A DNA stretch of 64,000 nucleotides. Source: Chitinophaga pinensis (GTDB lineage: Bacteria; Bacteroidota; Bacteroidia; Chitinophagales; Chitinophagaceae). Position numbers and translations under genes: made by a program. The notes beneath the pieces are model-generated. The model had not been told where the DNA came from. It saw only the letters and a program-made list of their open reading frames with translations, and made no database searches. Position 1 is the stretch's first letter. Every line of letters begins with the position of its first letter. This document shows positions 17,549 through 28,049 of this stretch, piece after piece. Location of the stretch: the NCBI GenBank assembly GCA_945876095.1, contig CAMCMP010000002.1:62001-126000 (forward strand), written 5' to 3'.

Positions 17549-19675
17549 TTGGATATTAAAAAAGACATATTGTGGCGAGTATATCTCTGTTTTATAGGGA
17601 TCGTATTACTGGGTGCAGTTGTATTGGGAAGAGCTTTTTTCTTGCAACAGGTTCAAGGGGCCTATTGGAAAAGTATGGGCGATAGTTTGCATTTAAAATA
17701 TGTACCTCTGGTAGCAGAGCGGGGTACTATTTTTAGTGAGGATGGAAATATGTTAAGTACTTCTATTCCAATTTTTGATGTGTACATAGACTTTGGAGCT
17801 GATGGTTTAAGGGAAAAAAATGGAAAACGTTTTAGACAATATTCGGACACCTTGAGTAGTTGTTTAGCCAATCTTTTTAACGATAAAACTAAGGAAGCCT
17901 ATTTGAATGAGCTTCAAATGGCCTATAAAAATGTAGATCGTTATTATACACTGAAGAAGAAAATTTCCTTTTTGGAGTATGAGCAGTTGAGAGAATTTCC
18001 TTTAGTAAAATTGGGAAGAAATAAAAGTGGTTTTATGATTGATCCACGTGACAAGCGTATCAATCCATATGCATTATTAGCTAGCAGAACCATCGGTTTA
18101 TCGAGAGATAATGCGAAGTTAAATGTTGGCCTTGAACAGAGTTACGATAGTTTATTACGCGGTAGAACTGGTCAGCGACTGATGCGTTACATTGCTGGAG
18201 CCTACATGCCAGTAGAAGGAGCTGAGGTAGAGCCTGAAAATGGAAAAGATATTATCACCACTTTGGATACCTACATTCAAGATATTACTGAAAGTGCTTT
18301 AATGAGTATGTTGGTGGGTAATAATTCTGAACACGGTACAGTAATAGTGATGGAAACTGCAACTGGCAAGATTAAAGCGATTGCTAATCTAGGTAAACAA
18401 CCCAATGGAACTTATGTGGAAGATTTAAATTATGGAATTGCGAAGGCTACTGAGCCTGGTTCTATTTTTAAACTCGCTACCTTACTAAGTTTAATTGAAG
18501 ATAAGTATGTAACTAAAAATACTATCGTGGATTGTGAAGGGGGTACTAAATCTTTTTATGGATTAAAAATAAAAGATGCGCATTTAGGGGCAGGTTCAAT
18601 TACTGTTAAAGAAGCATTCTCTGCAAGTAGTAATGTTGCTTTTGCAAAATTAGCAGATCAGTATTATCACAATGACCCTTCAAAATTCTTATCTCACTTA
18701 CACCATTTACGGTTAGATACTTTAACAGGTATTGATATTACAGCGGCCTCTGCAAGACCAACTATTAAAAGTCCTAAAAATAGAAGCTGGTCTAAGACTA
18801 CGATTCCTTATATGGCGCATGGATATGAGGAACTACTTACTCCATTGCACTTACTGATGGTATACAATGCAGTTGCTAATAATGGAACTATGATGCAGCC
18901 ATATTTGGTTAATTCAGTGAATCAATATGGAATAGAAGTGAAAAGAATTTTACCTAAGGTATTGGTAAATAAAATATGTAGTGATGAAACGCTTGCACAA
19001 TTAAAAGAGTGCCTAAAAGCTGTGGTAGACAGTGTGCACGGAACTGGTCATAAAGTATTAAATGATTCAAACTATTCTATTTCTGGTAAAACTGGAACTG
19101 CCGTAACCGCATTGGATAACCGTGGTTATAATAAAGGGAATAAAATTTATCAAGCATCTTTCATGGGTTACTTTCCATCAGAAAAGCCAGCTTATACCAT
19201 TGCTGTAGTTATTCAAAATACTGCTAAATCAAAATTAATATATGGTGCTGATGTTTCTGGTAAAGTGTTCAAGGAAATAAGTGATAAGATTTATGCTCGT
19301 TATTTAAGTAATCAAAAATTTAAAAGAAGTCTAGCTCCCGATACTTTGCAATATCGTTATTATGGTATGAAGAATGAATTGAATTCCATTTTCAGCCAAT
19401 TGAATTTACCCTTTGTAGATTCAGCAATTGGAGGATATTGGAGAACAATGGAAATGAAAGACAATGCGGCTGTTTTTAATTTACCACCAACTGCTACTAC
19501 TCCTGCTTTAGTTATTCCTAGTGCGGTTGGCATGGGTTTAAAGGATGCTGTGTACTTAATGGAAAATAAGGGATTAAAAGTACTGGCTACTGGAAGAGGA
19601 AGAGTTTTTAGTCAATCCTTGGAAGCAGGCACCTCATTTATTAAAGGACAAACTGTAACACTATTTTTAAATTGA
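17549..19675 (+). CDS. ftsI: Division-specific penicillin-binding protein (PBP3/FtsI-type) with C-terminal PASTA domain
   Basis: Septal peptidoglycan transpeptidase anchored in the inner membrane. A signal-anchor TM lies at residues 10-32; the dimerisation region includes VAERGTIFSEDG; the transpeptidase motifs are SIFK (305-308, catalytic Ser305), SSN (360-362) and KTG (514-516 in SGKTGTA). A single PASTA domain (about 650-708, VIPSAVGMGLKDAV) ends the 708-aa protein, normal for Bacteroidota. The start is a TTG, with no internal ATG that preserves the IKKDILWRVYLCF anchor. It overlaps murE by four bases (TTGA). Confidence 0.95.
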   Translation: MDIKKDILWRVYLCFIGIVLLGAVVLGRAFFLQQVQGAYWKSMGDSLHLKYVPLVAERGTIFSEDGNMLSTSIPIFDVYIDFGADGLREKNGKRFRQYSDTLSSCLANLFNDKTKEAYLNELQMAYKNVDRYYTLKKKISFLEYEQLREFPLVKLGRNKSGFMIDPRDKRINPYALLASRTIGLSRDNAKLNVGLEQSYDSLLRGRTGQRLMRYIAGAYMPVEGAEVEPENGKDIITTLDTYIQDITESALMSMLVGNNSEHGTVIVMETATGKIKAIANLGKQPNGTYVEDLNYGIAKATEPGSIFKLATLLSLIEDKYVTKNTIVDCEGGTKSFYGLKIKDAHLGAGSITVKEAFSASSNVAFAKLADQYYHNDPSKFLSHLHHLRLDTLTGIDITAASARPTIKSPKNRSWSKTTIPYMAHGYEELLTPLHLLMVYNAVANNGTMMQPYLVNSVNQYGIEVKRILPKVLVNKICSDETLAQLKECLKAVVDSVHGTGHKVLNDSNYSISGKTGTAVTALDNRGYNKGNKIYQASFMGYFPSEKPAYTIAVVIQNTAKSKLIYGADVSGKVFKEISDKIYARYLSNQKFKRSLAPDTLQYRYYGMKNELNSIFSQLNLPFVDSAIGGYWRTMEMKDNAAVFNLPPTATTPALVIPSAVGMGLKDAVYLMENKGLKVLATGRGRVFSQSLEAGTSFIKGQTVTLFLN

Positions 19676-21135
19676 TTTTAGCAGACCTACTATATAAAGT
19701 TAGCATTAGAGCGGTATTAGGTAATACTAATATTGAGGTGAATGATTTACAAATCGATTCACGAAAAGTAGGGGAAGCTAGTTGTTTTATAGCGATCAAG
19801 GGCAGTGTTATTGATGGACATCAGTTTATTGATATAGCAATTAAAAATGGTGCAAAAGCGATTCTATGTGAAGTGCTTCCTATTGAGGTAAATGAAAAGG
19901 TAACTTATGTTCAGGTAGAAAATAGTGCTGTTGCTGTTGGTTTTGTAAGCCATAATTTTTACGGGGCACCTTCTGAAAAAATTAAGTTGGTAGGTGTTAC
20001 GGGTACTAATGGCAAAACTACTATTGTTACTCTTTTATGGAAATTATTTACTGCATTGGGAAATGAATGTGGCTTGATTAGTACTATTCAAAATCAAATT
20101 GGTGATTCCGTTTTTGTTTCTACTCATACTACTCCTGATGCAATTAGCTTGAATTCATTATTGCGTAAAATGGTAGATGCAGGTTGTAAATACGTTTTCA
20201 TGGAATGTAGTAGTCATGCAATTCATCAGCATCGAATTTCAGGATTGCAATTTGCTGGAGCACTATTTAGCAATATCACCCATGATCATCTTGATTACCA
20301 TAACACTTTTGATGAATATATAAGAGTAAAAAAATCTTGGTTTGATGGACTTTCTTCTACGGCATTTGCTATTAGTAATGCAGATGATAAAAGAGGTAGA
20401 GTAATGCTACAGAATACAATAGCGAAGAAATATTATTATAGCCTTAAAACAATGGCTGATTGTAAAGGAAAGATTCTTGATAATAGTCTTACTGGTTTAC
20501 ATATGGTGGTAAATGATATAGAAGTTTATTTTAGAATGATTGGTGAGTTTAATGCTTATAATTTATTAGCAGTATTTGAAGCCGCAGTTTGTTTGGGTCA
20601 AGATAAAAATTTGGTTTTACAATTATTGAGCAGTTTAGATGGCGCAGAGGGAAGATTTGATTATATAATAAGTAGCCGAGATAAAATAATTGGCATCATA
20701 GATTATGCACACACGCCAGATGCATTGTTAAATGTATTGGCTACGATAAAAAAATTGCGTCAAGGTAATGAGCGAATTATAACGGTGGTTGGATGTGGTG
20801 GCGATAGGGATAAAACCAAGCGTCCAATAATGGCGGCCGTTGCATGTGAATATAGTGATCAAGTAATCTTTACTTCTGATAATCCAAGAAATGAAGATCC
20901 TCTTGAAATATTACATGAAATGGAACTAGGCGTTAATGTAGTAGCTAGAAAAAAATACATCACCATTGCCGATAGGAAGGAAGCGATAAAGACAGCTGTA
21001 AGACTAGCGTTAAAAGAAGATATCATTTTGGTAGCAGGAAAAGGGCATGAAAAATATCAAGAGATCAAAGAAGTAAAATACGATTTTGATGACAAGCAGC
21101 TTTTGAATGAAATGTTTGAATTGATGGAGAAATAG
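19672..21135 (+). CDS. murE: UDP-MurNAc-L-Ala-D-Glu:meso-diaminopimelate ligase
   Basis: Adds the third residue to the peptidoglycan stem peptide with ATP in the cytoplasm. Mur-ligase features: LQIDSRKVGEASCF, the P-loop GVTGTNGKTTIVTLL, MECSSHAIHQHR, SNITHDHLDYHNTF, and the amino-acid selectivity motif DNPRNEDP (403-410); the Arg of DNPR is the signature of meso-DAP rather than lysine enzymes. The TTG start overlaps the ftsI stop codon as TTGA, implying translational coupling. Length 487 aa is typical. murF, which often follows, is absent, as in other Bacteroidota clusters. Confidence 0.97.
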   Translation: MILADLLYKVSIRAVLGNTNIEVNDLQIDSRKVGEASCFIAIKGSVIDGHQFIDIAIKNGAKAILCEVLPIEVNEKVTYVQVENSAVAVGFVSHNFYGAPSEKIKLVGVTGTNGKTTIVTLLWKLFTALGNECGLISTIQNQIGDSVFVSTHTTPDAISLNSLLRKMVDAGCKYVFMECSSHAIHQHRISGLQFAGALFSNITHDHLDYHNTFDEYIRVKKSWFDGLSSTAFAISNADDKRGRVMLQNTIAKKYYYSLKTMADCKGKILDNSLTGLHMVVNDIEVYFRMIGEFNAYNLLAVFEAAVCLGQDKNLVLQLLSSLDGAEGRFDYIISSRDKIIGIIDYAHTPDALLNVLATIKKLRQGNERIITVVGCGGDRDKTKRPIMAAVACEYSDQVIFTSDNPRNEDPLEILHEMELGVNVVARKKYITIADRKEAIKTAVRLALKEDIILVAGKGHEKYQEIKEVKYDFDDKQLLNEMFELMEK

Positions 21136-21213
21136 CTTGGCAAGCTATTGAGCACTTAGGTTGTTGGCAAGAATATATTATACAAGTAGAAAGTAATAAA
21201 AGAATTTAAAAAT

Positions 21214-22530
21214 ATGCTGTATCATCTATTTCATTGGCTTACTGAATCAGGATATAAATTTCCTGGAAGTAAATTGTTTGACTTTATCACTTTTCGTGTG
21301 ATGTTGGCAGTTATTTTGAGTTTATTCATTACCACTGTGTATGGTAAAAAACTAATTATGTTTCTTCAAAAAAAGCAGTTGGGAGAAAGTGTTAGGGAAT
21401 TGGGTCTAGAGGGAGAGCAGCAAAAGAAAGGAACGCCTACAATGGGAGGTATCATCATCCTTCTTGCTATTTTAATACCTACTTTATTATTGGCAAACCT
21501 CGACAAAGTATACATCCGCTTGATGCTGCTATGTACTGTTTGGCTGGGTACGATTGGTTTTATTGATGATTATTTAAAAATTCGATCTAAGCGGATTGCA
21601 CTTGCTAAGGGAGACGATTACAAAAAAAGTAATAGTGATGGATTGGCTGGAAGGTTTAAAATATTTGGTCAGGTAATGTTGGGAATCATCGTGGGAGCTA
21701 CTTTATATTTTACCCAAAGTGTAGTGGTGCAAAGAGAAGTGTACAATCCTGATTTTTCATTGGTGAAAGATTCTGTTTTAAGACCAGGTGAAAAATTAAT
21801 GAGTGACAGCTTCAATGTAGTAACAATCGATGGAAGAAAACATCTTTTTGTAAAAGTGAAATCTCCCATCACTACTATTCCTTTCGTGAAAACACATGAA
21901 TTTAATTATGCTAAATTATTGCCTAAAAATTTACAAGACTATACCTATTTACTTTATATCCTTATTGTAATATTTATTGTAACTGCGGTGAGTAATGGTG
22001 CTAATATAACTGATGGATTAGACGGTTTAGCTACAGGAGTTAGTGCTATTATTGGAATTAGTCTAGGGATTTTTGCTTACGTGAGTGGTAATATAAAGTT
22101 TGCCGAATACCTCAATATAATGTACATCCCCAATCTAGGAGAGTTGTCAATTTTTATTGCTGCTTTTGTTGGAGCATGTATCGGTTTTCTTTGGTATAAT
22201 TCTTATCCTGCGCAAGTATTCATGGGAGATACTGGTAGCCTTGCTTTAGGAGGAATCATTGCTGCATTGGCAATCATCGTTCGTAAAGAATTATTAATTC
22301 CGATTTTTTGCGGAGTGTTTTTAGTAGAAAATTTAAGTGTAATGATTCAGGTAGGGTATTTTAAATATACTAAGAGAAAGTATGGTGAGGGGCGAAGAGT
22401 TTTTTTAATGAGTCCACTGCATCATCATTATCAAAAATTAGGATATCATGAAAGTAAGATTGCTGTTCGATTTTGGATTGTTACTATTTTATGTGTAGTG
22501 ATAGCAATTGTTACATTGAAATTGAGATAA
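21214..22530 (+). CDS. mraY: Phospho-N-acetylmuramoyl-pentapeptide-transferase MraY
   Basis: Polytopic membrane enzyme forming lipid I from UDP-MurNAc-pentapeptide and undecaprenyl phosphate. Key segments: [20 protein letters not shown] with the catalytic Asp pair, [26 protein letters not shown] and [14 protein letters not shown]. At 438 aa it exceeds the 360 aa of E. coli MraY; an insertion of about 65 residues (roughly 170-240) rich in charged residues lies between TM segments, a feature I associate with Bacteroidota MraY. There are 78 non-coding bases between murE and mraY. Confidence 0.97.
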   Translation: MLYHLFHWLTESGYKFPGSKLFDFITFRVMLAVILSLFITTVYGKKLIMFLQKKQLGESVRELGLEGEQQKKGTPTMGGIIILLAILIPTLLLANLDKVYIRLMLLCTVWLGTIGFIDDYLKIRSKRIALAKGDDYKKSNSDGLAGRFKIFGQVMLGIIVGATLYFTQSVVVQREVYNPDFSLVKDSVLRPGEKLMSDSFNVVTIDGRKHLFVKVKSPITTIPFVKTHEFNYAKLLPKNLQDYTYLLYILIVIFIVTAVSNGANITDGLDGLATGVSAIIGISLGIFAYVSGNIKFAEYLNIMYIPNLGELSIFIAAFVGACIGFLWYNSYPAQVFMGDTGSLALGGIIAALAIIVRKELLIPIFCGVFLVENLSVMIQVGYFKYTKRKYGEGRRVFLMSPLHHHYQKLGYHESKIAVRFWIVTILCVVIAIVTLKLR

Positions 22531-22557
22531 AAAATAAAGACATCATAGATAAAAATA

Positions 22558-23898
22558 ATGAAGAAAAAATTAGTCATATTAGGAGCGGGTGAAAGTGGTA
22601 TTGGTACTGCTCTTTTGGCTATTCAACGAGGGTATCAAGTATTTGTAAGTGATGGTGGAAAAATTAAAGCGGAATATAAATTCGAATTACAATCCAGTGG
22701 AATCGATTTTGAAGAATTGGGACATACGGAAGAAAAAATTTTCGATGCAGATGAAGTAATGAAAAGTCCAGGTATTCCCGAAAAAAATGAGCTTGTAAAA
22801 AAAATCAGACAGAAGAAAATTGATATTATCAGTGAAATTGAATTTGCCTTTAGGTATAAGGGTGAAAGTAAGATAATTGCTATTACGGGCAGTAATGGAA
22901 AAACAACTACTACAGCACTTACATGGCATATTTGTAAGCATGCAGGAATTGATTGTGCAATGGTTGGCAATATCGGATACTCTTTTGCAAGACAATTGGC
23001 TCTTGATCCTAAATCTTTATATGTAATAGAGATTAGCTCTTTTCAATTAGATGATATTAAAACTTTTCGTCCCGATGTGGCGATACTTACCAATATCACT
23101 GAAGACCATTTAGATAGGTATGATTACAAAATGCAAAATTATATAGATAGTAAGTTTAGGGTAGTAGAAAATCAGCAGGTCAACGATGTTTTTATTTTCA
23201 ATTTAGATGATACAATTACCAATCAAAATATTAATAAATATTCCATTCAATCAACTTTATACCCCATTACTATGAGTAAAGAACTACCACAGGGTGCGTA
23301 CCTGACAAACGCTCAGATGCACCTAAAATGGAAAGCGGAGGAAATGCATATGAGCATAGCAGATTTTGCTTTGAAAGGAAAACACAATCAGTACAATAGT
23401 ATGGCTGCAAGTTTAGGTGCTACGGCGGTAGGTATTAAGAAGGAAATTATCAGGGAGTCCCTACAAACTTTTCAAAGTTTAGAACACCGGATGGAGCCCG
23501 TAGCTAAAATAAAAGGAGTACAGTTTATCAATGATTCAAAAGCTACCAATGTAAATAGCACTTGGTTTGCCCTAGAAAGTATTGATAAACCAACTATTCT
23601 GATATTGGGTGGTGTAGATAAAGGCAACGACTACTCGCTTTTGAATGAACTTGTTAAAGAAAAGGTTAAAGCCATTGTTTGCATGGGTATTGATAATCGT
23701 AAGATACATGAAGCTTTCGGAGACTTTGTTTCATTAATTGTTAATGCAAGTTCTGCAGAAGAAGCTGTAAAAGCGGCATTTCATTTTTCGGATAAAGGAG
23801 ATGTTGTTTTACTAAGTCCAGCATGCGCAAGTTTTGACCTCTTTAAAAATTATGAGGATAGAGGAAATCAATTTAAAACTGCAGTAAAAAATTTATAA
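22558..23898 (+). CDS. murD: UDP-N-acetylmuramoyl-L-alanine:D-glutamate ligase
   Basis: Cytoplasmic ATP-dependent ligase adding D-Glu to UDP-MurNAc-L-Ala. The Rossmann-type uracil-binding N-domain begins KLVILGAGESGIGTALLA; MKSPGIPEKNELV follows; the P-loop is ITGSNGKTTTTALTWH; then VIEISSFQLDDI, LTNITEDHLDRYD, GKHNQYNSMAA, HRMEPVAKIKGVQFINDSKATN and LLSPACASFDLFKNYEDRG. All Mur-ligase landmarks are present at a normal 446 aa. Spacing from mraY is 27 bases, consistent with one transcript. Confidence 0.97.
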   Translation: MKKKLVILGAGESGIGTALLAIQRGYQVFVSDGGKIKAEYKFELQSSGIDFEELGHTEEKIFDADEVMKSPGIPEKNELVKKIRQKKIDIISEIEFAFRYKGESKIIAITGSNGKTTTTALTWHICKHAGIDCAMVGNIGYSFARQLALDPKSLYVIEISSFQLDDIKTFRPDVAILTNITEDHLDRYDYKMQNYIDSKFRVVENQQVNDVFIFNLDDTITNQNINKYSIQSTLYPITMSKELPQGAYLTNAQMHLKWKAEEMHMSIADFALKGKHNQYNSMAASLGATAVGIKKEIIRESLQTFQSLEHRMEPVAKIKGVQFINDSKATNVNSTWFALESIDKPTILILGGVDKGNDYSLLNELVKEKVKAIVCMGIDNRKIHEAFGDFVSLIVNASSAEEAVKAAFHFSDKGDVVLLSPACASFDLFKNYEDRGNQFKTAVKNL

Positions 23899-23977
23899 GA
23901 AAATACAATTCGACGTTCTTGGTTAAGAATAAATAATTAAAATATTCAAATTGTCTCCAACCATTGGGAGAAAATAT

Positions 23978-25288
23978 ATGACACAGCAGAAATCCATATT
24001 AAAAAAGTTATTTGGAATTCCATCTATCGAAGAAGGGGTTTTTAATACTTCTATTAGAGGGGTTGAAGGGATGGGTGGAAATCTAGTACAAAAGACCAGT
24101 GGCGATCGAGTGATATGGGCTATTGTGGTAATACTTTCCTTGATAAGTTTGTTGGTGGTATATAGTAGCACAGGGTCATTGGCTTACAAATACAGTAAGA
24201 GTACGGAAAGTTATCTTTTTAAACAGTTTGCATTAATTATTTCAGGTGTAATATTTATCTACTTTGCGCACAGGGTCAATTATACTTTTTATTCTAGGGT
24301 GGCTAAAATATTATTTTTAATCTCTATTCCTTTATTAATTTATACGTATTTTTTTGGTACTACTTTGAACGAAGGTAGTCGTTGGATTAAACTGCCTGTC
24401 ATTAATCAAACTTTTCAAACATCTGACCTTGCTAAGCTAGCACTGTTTATGTATTTGAGTCGACAATTGAGTAGGAAGCAAATGGTAATTAAAGATTTTA
24501 AAAAGGGCTTTTTACCGATTATTATTCCCATTCTTGTAATATGTGTTTTAATTGCACCTGCTAATTTATCTACTGCTATGTTAGTTGCTGGAACAAGCTT
24601 TATGCTTATGTTTATTGGCCGTGTAAATACTAAACATATATTATTAACTATTTCTATCGCATTAATTCCAATTATAATCCTGTTAATGGTAGCGGTTAAA
24701 TATTATGATAAGGTGGAGGGGAAATCAAAAGATTTGCCAGCAATATTTTCTTCTGGTAGGGTTCCAACCTGGATTAGTCGCATTCAAACTTTTATTTACA
24801 CTGGTAAAGGAGATGTTGGAGAAAAGACTTATCAAATTAATCAGGCTAAAATTGCGATTGCAAGTGGAGGTTGGTTTGGAAGGGGGCCAGGTAATAGCAA
24901 TGCTCGTAATTTTTTACCTCACTCCTATAGTGATTTTATTTTCGCCATCATACTAGAAGAATACGGATTGCTGGGAGGGGCATTTATCGTTTTTATTTAT
25001 TTATTGTTTTTATATCGATGTATTAGGTTGTATAGAAAATGTCCATTTGCATTTGGGGCATTTCTCGCATTGGCCTTAAGTTTTACTTTGGTGATTCAGG
25101 CATTTGCCAATATGGGTGTTAATGTAAATGTATTTCCTAACACAGGAGTTACCCTGCCGTTAGTAAGTATGGGCGGAAGTAGTTTTCTTTTTACTTGTTT
25201 ATCTATTGGAATTATTTTAAGTGTAGCTCGAAATGTAGAACAGCAGGAAAGTCCTGCCGCTCTGGTAATTGATAAAGAAGAAATATAG
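23978..25288 (+). CDS. ftsW: SEDS peptidoglycan glycosyltransferase FtsW
   Basis: Polytopic SEDS-family polymerase working with the division PBP. About ten TM helices are readable. Family landmarks: VYSSTGSLAYK in the first loop, GSRWIKLPVINQTFQTSDLAKLALFMYLS region, YQINQAKIAIASGGWFGRGPGNS, LPHSYSDFIFAIILEEYGLLG (with the key Asp/Glu-rich loop) and NTGVTLPLVSMGGSS at the C-terminal end. The track starts at a TTG (23951); the ATG at 23978 (MTQQKSILKKLFG) is preferred. An unusually long cytoplasmic N-terminus of about 45 residues precedes TM1. Confidence 0.95.
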   Translation: MTQQKSILKKLFGIPSIEEGVFNTSIRGVEGMGGNLVQKTSGDRVIWAIVVILSLISLLVVYSSTGSLAYKYSKSTESYLFKQFALIISGVIFIYFAHRVNYTFYSRVAKILFLISIPLLIYTYFFGTTLNEGSRWIKLPVINQTFQTSDLAKLALFMYLSRQLSRKQMVIKDFKKGFLPIIIPILVICVLIAPANLSTAMLVAGTSFMLMFIGRVNTKHILLTISIALIPIIILLMVAVKYYDKVEGKSKDLPAIFSSGRVPTWISRIQTFIYTGKGDVGEKTYQINQAKIAIASGGWFGRGPGNSNARNFLPHSYSDFIFAIILEEYGLLGGAFIVFIYLLFLYRCIRLYRKCPFAFGAFLALALSFTLVIQAFANMGVNVNVFPNTGVTLPLVSMGGSSFLFTCLSIGIILSVARNVEQQESPAALVIDKEEI

Positions 25289-25377
25289 AAAAATTAAGAG
25301 GGAGATATTGACTTTTAAATGTTCATTATCTACTTCAAATAAATTAAAAAGAAAAAATAATTGTTTTTATAATAACA

Positions 25378-26532
25378 ATGAAGGAGAAAATAGACGATAG
25401 CGTTTTAGGAAATTCCACTTTTGGAACCCGAATTGCCCGCATCATTATTGCAGGTGGCGGAACTGGCGGACATATTTTCCCTGCTATTGCTATTGCTAAA
25501 GCTATTGTAAGATTGCAACCACAAGCACAAATTTTATTTGTAGGTGCTTCTGGAAAAATGGAAATGGAAAAAGTACCATTGGCTGGATTTCGTATCGAAG
25601 GAATAACAATTGCAGGATTTAATAGAAGCTCTTTGATAAAAAATATTGGATTACCGTTTAAGTTGTTGAAGAGTTTTTTTCAAGTTAGTAATATTTTTAA
25701 ATCATTCAAGCCTACTGCTGTTATTGGTGTAGGAGGATATTCTAGCTTTCCTGTTTTACGCTATGCTCAAGCAAAAGGGATAGATACTTTTATTCATGAA
25801 AGTAATTCTTACGCTGGAAAATCGAATAAAATGTTAGGAAAAAATGCCACTAAGATTTTCGTAGCAATTGATGGCATGAATAAATTTTTTCCTTTCAATA
25901 AAATTATTCAAACAGGCAATCCGGTTAGGGAAAATATTGTGAATAGTAAGTTATCAAGAGAAGAGGCAATTTTATTTTTTGGACTAGACCCTAATAAGAA
26001 AACAGTTTTAGCAATTGGTGGAAGTTTAGGTGCTAAAAGTATCAACGAAGCTTTGGCTAAAGGAATCAATGAATTTGAAAAAAATGACTTACAGCTTATT
26101 TGGCAAACAGGTAAATCCTATGTGGAAAAAGGGAGAGAGGTAGTCAATGGTAAAACGAATATTTGGATAAATGATTTTATAACTCAAATGGAAAATGCTT
26201 ATGGAGCCGCAGATATTGTAATTAGTAGAAGTGGCGCTATGTCTATTGCTGAATTGTCTGTGATGAAAAAGCCTTCAATGTTAGTTCCTTTTCCTTTTGC
26301 GGCTGAAGACCACCAAACTGTGAATGCACAAAGATTGGTTGACAAGAATGCAGCAATCATGATAACTGATTCAACAGCAATGGAGCAATTAGTATCCTCG
26401 GTAATTGATCTTTCAAAGAATAACAAAAAGCAACAGGAATTAAAAGAAAATATCGGCAAGTTGGCAGTAAAAAATGCGGATGAAGTAATTGCCCAAGAAA
26501 TTTTAAGTGTTCTAAATAGGAGTGAAGATTAA
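25378..26532 (+). CDS. murG: UDP-GlcNAc:undecaprenyl-pyrophosphoryl-MurNAc-pentapeptide GlcNAc transferase MurG
   Basis: GT28-family glycosyltransferase on the cytoplasmic face of the membrane that converts lipid I to lipid II. Seen: IIIAGGGTGGHIFPAIAIA (donor/acceptor G-loop), VIGVGGYSSFPVL, HESNSYAGKSNK, TGNPVRENI, AIGGSLGAKSINEAL, and the UDP-sugar-binding end SRSGAMSIAELSVMKKPSMLVPFPFAAEDHQ in pieces. At 384 aa there are about 20 extra polar residues before the canonical N-terminus; no better internal start is evident. It lies between ftsW and murC. Confidence 0.96.
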   Translation: MKEKIDDSVLGNSTFGTRIARIIIAGGGTGGHIFPAIAIAKAIVRLQPQAQILFVGASGKMEMEKVPLAGFRIEGITIAGFNRSSLIKNIGLPFKLLKSFFQVSNIFKSFKPTAVIGVGGYSSFPVLRYAQAKGIDTFIHESNSYAGKSNKMLGKNATKIFVAIDGMNKFFPFNKIIQTGNPVRENIVNSKLSREEAILFFGLDPNKKTVLAIGGSLGAKSINEALAKGINEFEKNDLQLIWQTGKSYVEKGREVVNGKTNIWINDFITQMENAYGAADIVISRSGAMSIAELSVMKKPSMLVPFPFAAEDHQTVNAQRLVDKNAAIMITDSTAMEQLVSSVIDLSKNNKKQQELKENIGKLAVKNADEVIAQEILSVLNRSED

Positions 26533-26555
26533 ATTTTTTTATTATTAAAATATAG

Positions 26556-28007
26556 ATGAAAGTATTCAATCAATTGTTATCATTTTTAGGCGCATCTTCT
26601 CCCCTTAAGGAAGGAGTTGAACCTGCAGTCTATTTTCTGGGTATCGGAGGGATTGGAATGAGCGCAATTGCAAGGTATTTTCAATTACAAGGTATCAAGG
26701 TAGGTGGATATGATAAGACAGAGACTGTTCTTACGAGACAACTTTCTTCCGAGGGTATTAGTATTCACTATGAAGATAAGATTGAATGGATTAATAAAAA
26801 TGCTCAGCTAGTCATTTATACACCAGCAGTGCCTAAAGATAGTGTTGCTTTAAATTTTTATCAGCAAAATAACTACACGGTTGTTAAAAGAAGTGAAGTG
26901 TTAGGCGCCATTACAAATAGTGCATTTAATATTTGCATTGCAGGTACACATGGTAAAACTACCACCAGTACTATGGTTGCACATATCCTTCGACATAGCA
27001 ATTATGGTTGTAATGCATTTCTTGGGGGTATTTCAGTTAATTATGGTACCAATTTTTGGAGTAATAGTAAAAATATTTGTGTTGTAGAAGCGGATGAATA
27101 TGATAGAAGTTTTTTGAAATTAAGTCCAGATATCGCTGTTATTAGTTCAATGGATGCAGATCATTTGGACATATATGGGACGGCCGAAAATATGGAGCAG
27201 GCGTTTATCGATTTTTCAAAAAAAGTTAAACCAGGTGGTTTGTTAATTAGTAAATATGGATTGAATAGAGCTGCTGATTTAAATGCTGATCAAATGTTAA
27301 CCTATCATTTAACAGATAGTAAGGCTAATATTTTTGCAACCAATATTGTTATTCAGAATGGTAGTTATCAGTTTGATGTTGAATTCAATGATTCCAAGGC
27401 AGGCAATTGGACTTTAAAGGGAGTAGTTTTAAATATGGGTGGCAAGCACAATATAGAAAATATGATTGCAGCAATTGCTGTAGCCCACCATATTGGAATA
27501 GGGGATAAGAAAATAATCGATGCAGTAGCTGATTTTAAAGGCGTTAAGCGGCGCTTTGAATATATTTTAAAAACGGACCATCAAGTTTTTATAGATGATT
27601 ATGCGCATCATCCAGAGGAGTTAAGAGCATTGATAACTGGAGCAAAGAATTTATTTCCTAATAAAAAGTGCACAGTGGTTTTTCAGCCACATTTGTTTAG
27701 CAGAACAAGAGATTTTGCTGATGGTTTTGCGGAGGTATTAGATCTTGCTGATGAGATAATTCTTTTACCGATTTATCCGGCTAGGGAATTACCAATCGAA
27801 GGGGTGAACAGTGAAATGATTTTAGATAGAATGCAAAGTGAGGATAGAATGTTATTGAGTAAGGAAAATCTATTAAAGCATTTTGCATTCGAAAAAGCCG
27901 CCCATGTTGCAGAGGGTTTTGAAGGTAATATGGTAATAACAGCAGGTGCTGGTGATATAGATACTTTGGTTGAACCAATTAAAGAAATATTAATAAATAA
28001 AAATTAA
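26556..28007 (+). CDS. murC: UDP-N-acetylmuramate:L-alanine ligase
   Basis: First amino-acid-adding Mur ligase, cytoplasmic. Evidence: GIGGIGMSAIARYFQLQG (N-terminal nucleotide-like fold), YTPAVPKDS, P-loop AGTHGKTTTSTMVAHIL, VVEADEYDRSFLKLSPDIAVI, SSMDADHLDIYG, GGKHNIENM, RRFEYILK, IDDYAHHPEELRA and FQPHLFSRTRDF. Length 483 aa is normal. It begins 23 bases after murG and is followed 42 bases later by ftsQ, the usual Bacteroidota order. Confidence 0.97.
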   Translation: MKVFNQLLSFLGASSPLKEGVEPAVYFLGIGGIGMSAIARYFQLQGIKVGGYDKTETVLTRQLSSEGISIHYEDKIEWINKNAQLVIYTPAVPKDSVALNFYQQNNYTVVKRSEVLGAITNSAFNICIAGTHGKTTTSTMVAHILRHSNYGCNAFLGGISVNYGTNFWSNSKNICVVEADEYDRSFLKLSPDIAVISSMDADHLDIYGTAENMEQAFIDFSKKVKPGGLLISKYGLNRAADLNADQMLTYHLTDSKANIFATNIVIQNGSYQFDVEFNDSKAGNWTLKGVVLNMGGKHNIENMIAAIAVAHHIGIGDKKIIDAVADFKGVKRRFEYILKTDHQVFIDDYAHHPEELRALITGAKNLFPNKKCTVVFQPHLFSRTRDFADGFAEVLDLADEIILLPIYPARELPIEGVNSEMILDRMQSEDRMLLSKENLLKHFAFEKAAHVAEGFEGNMVITAGAGDIDTLVEPIKEILINKN

Positions 28008-28049
28008 TTAAAATTTCCCTTTTAAAAAAATAATAAAAGGGTTGATTGT

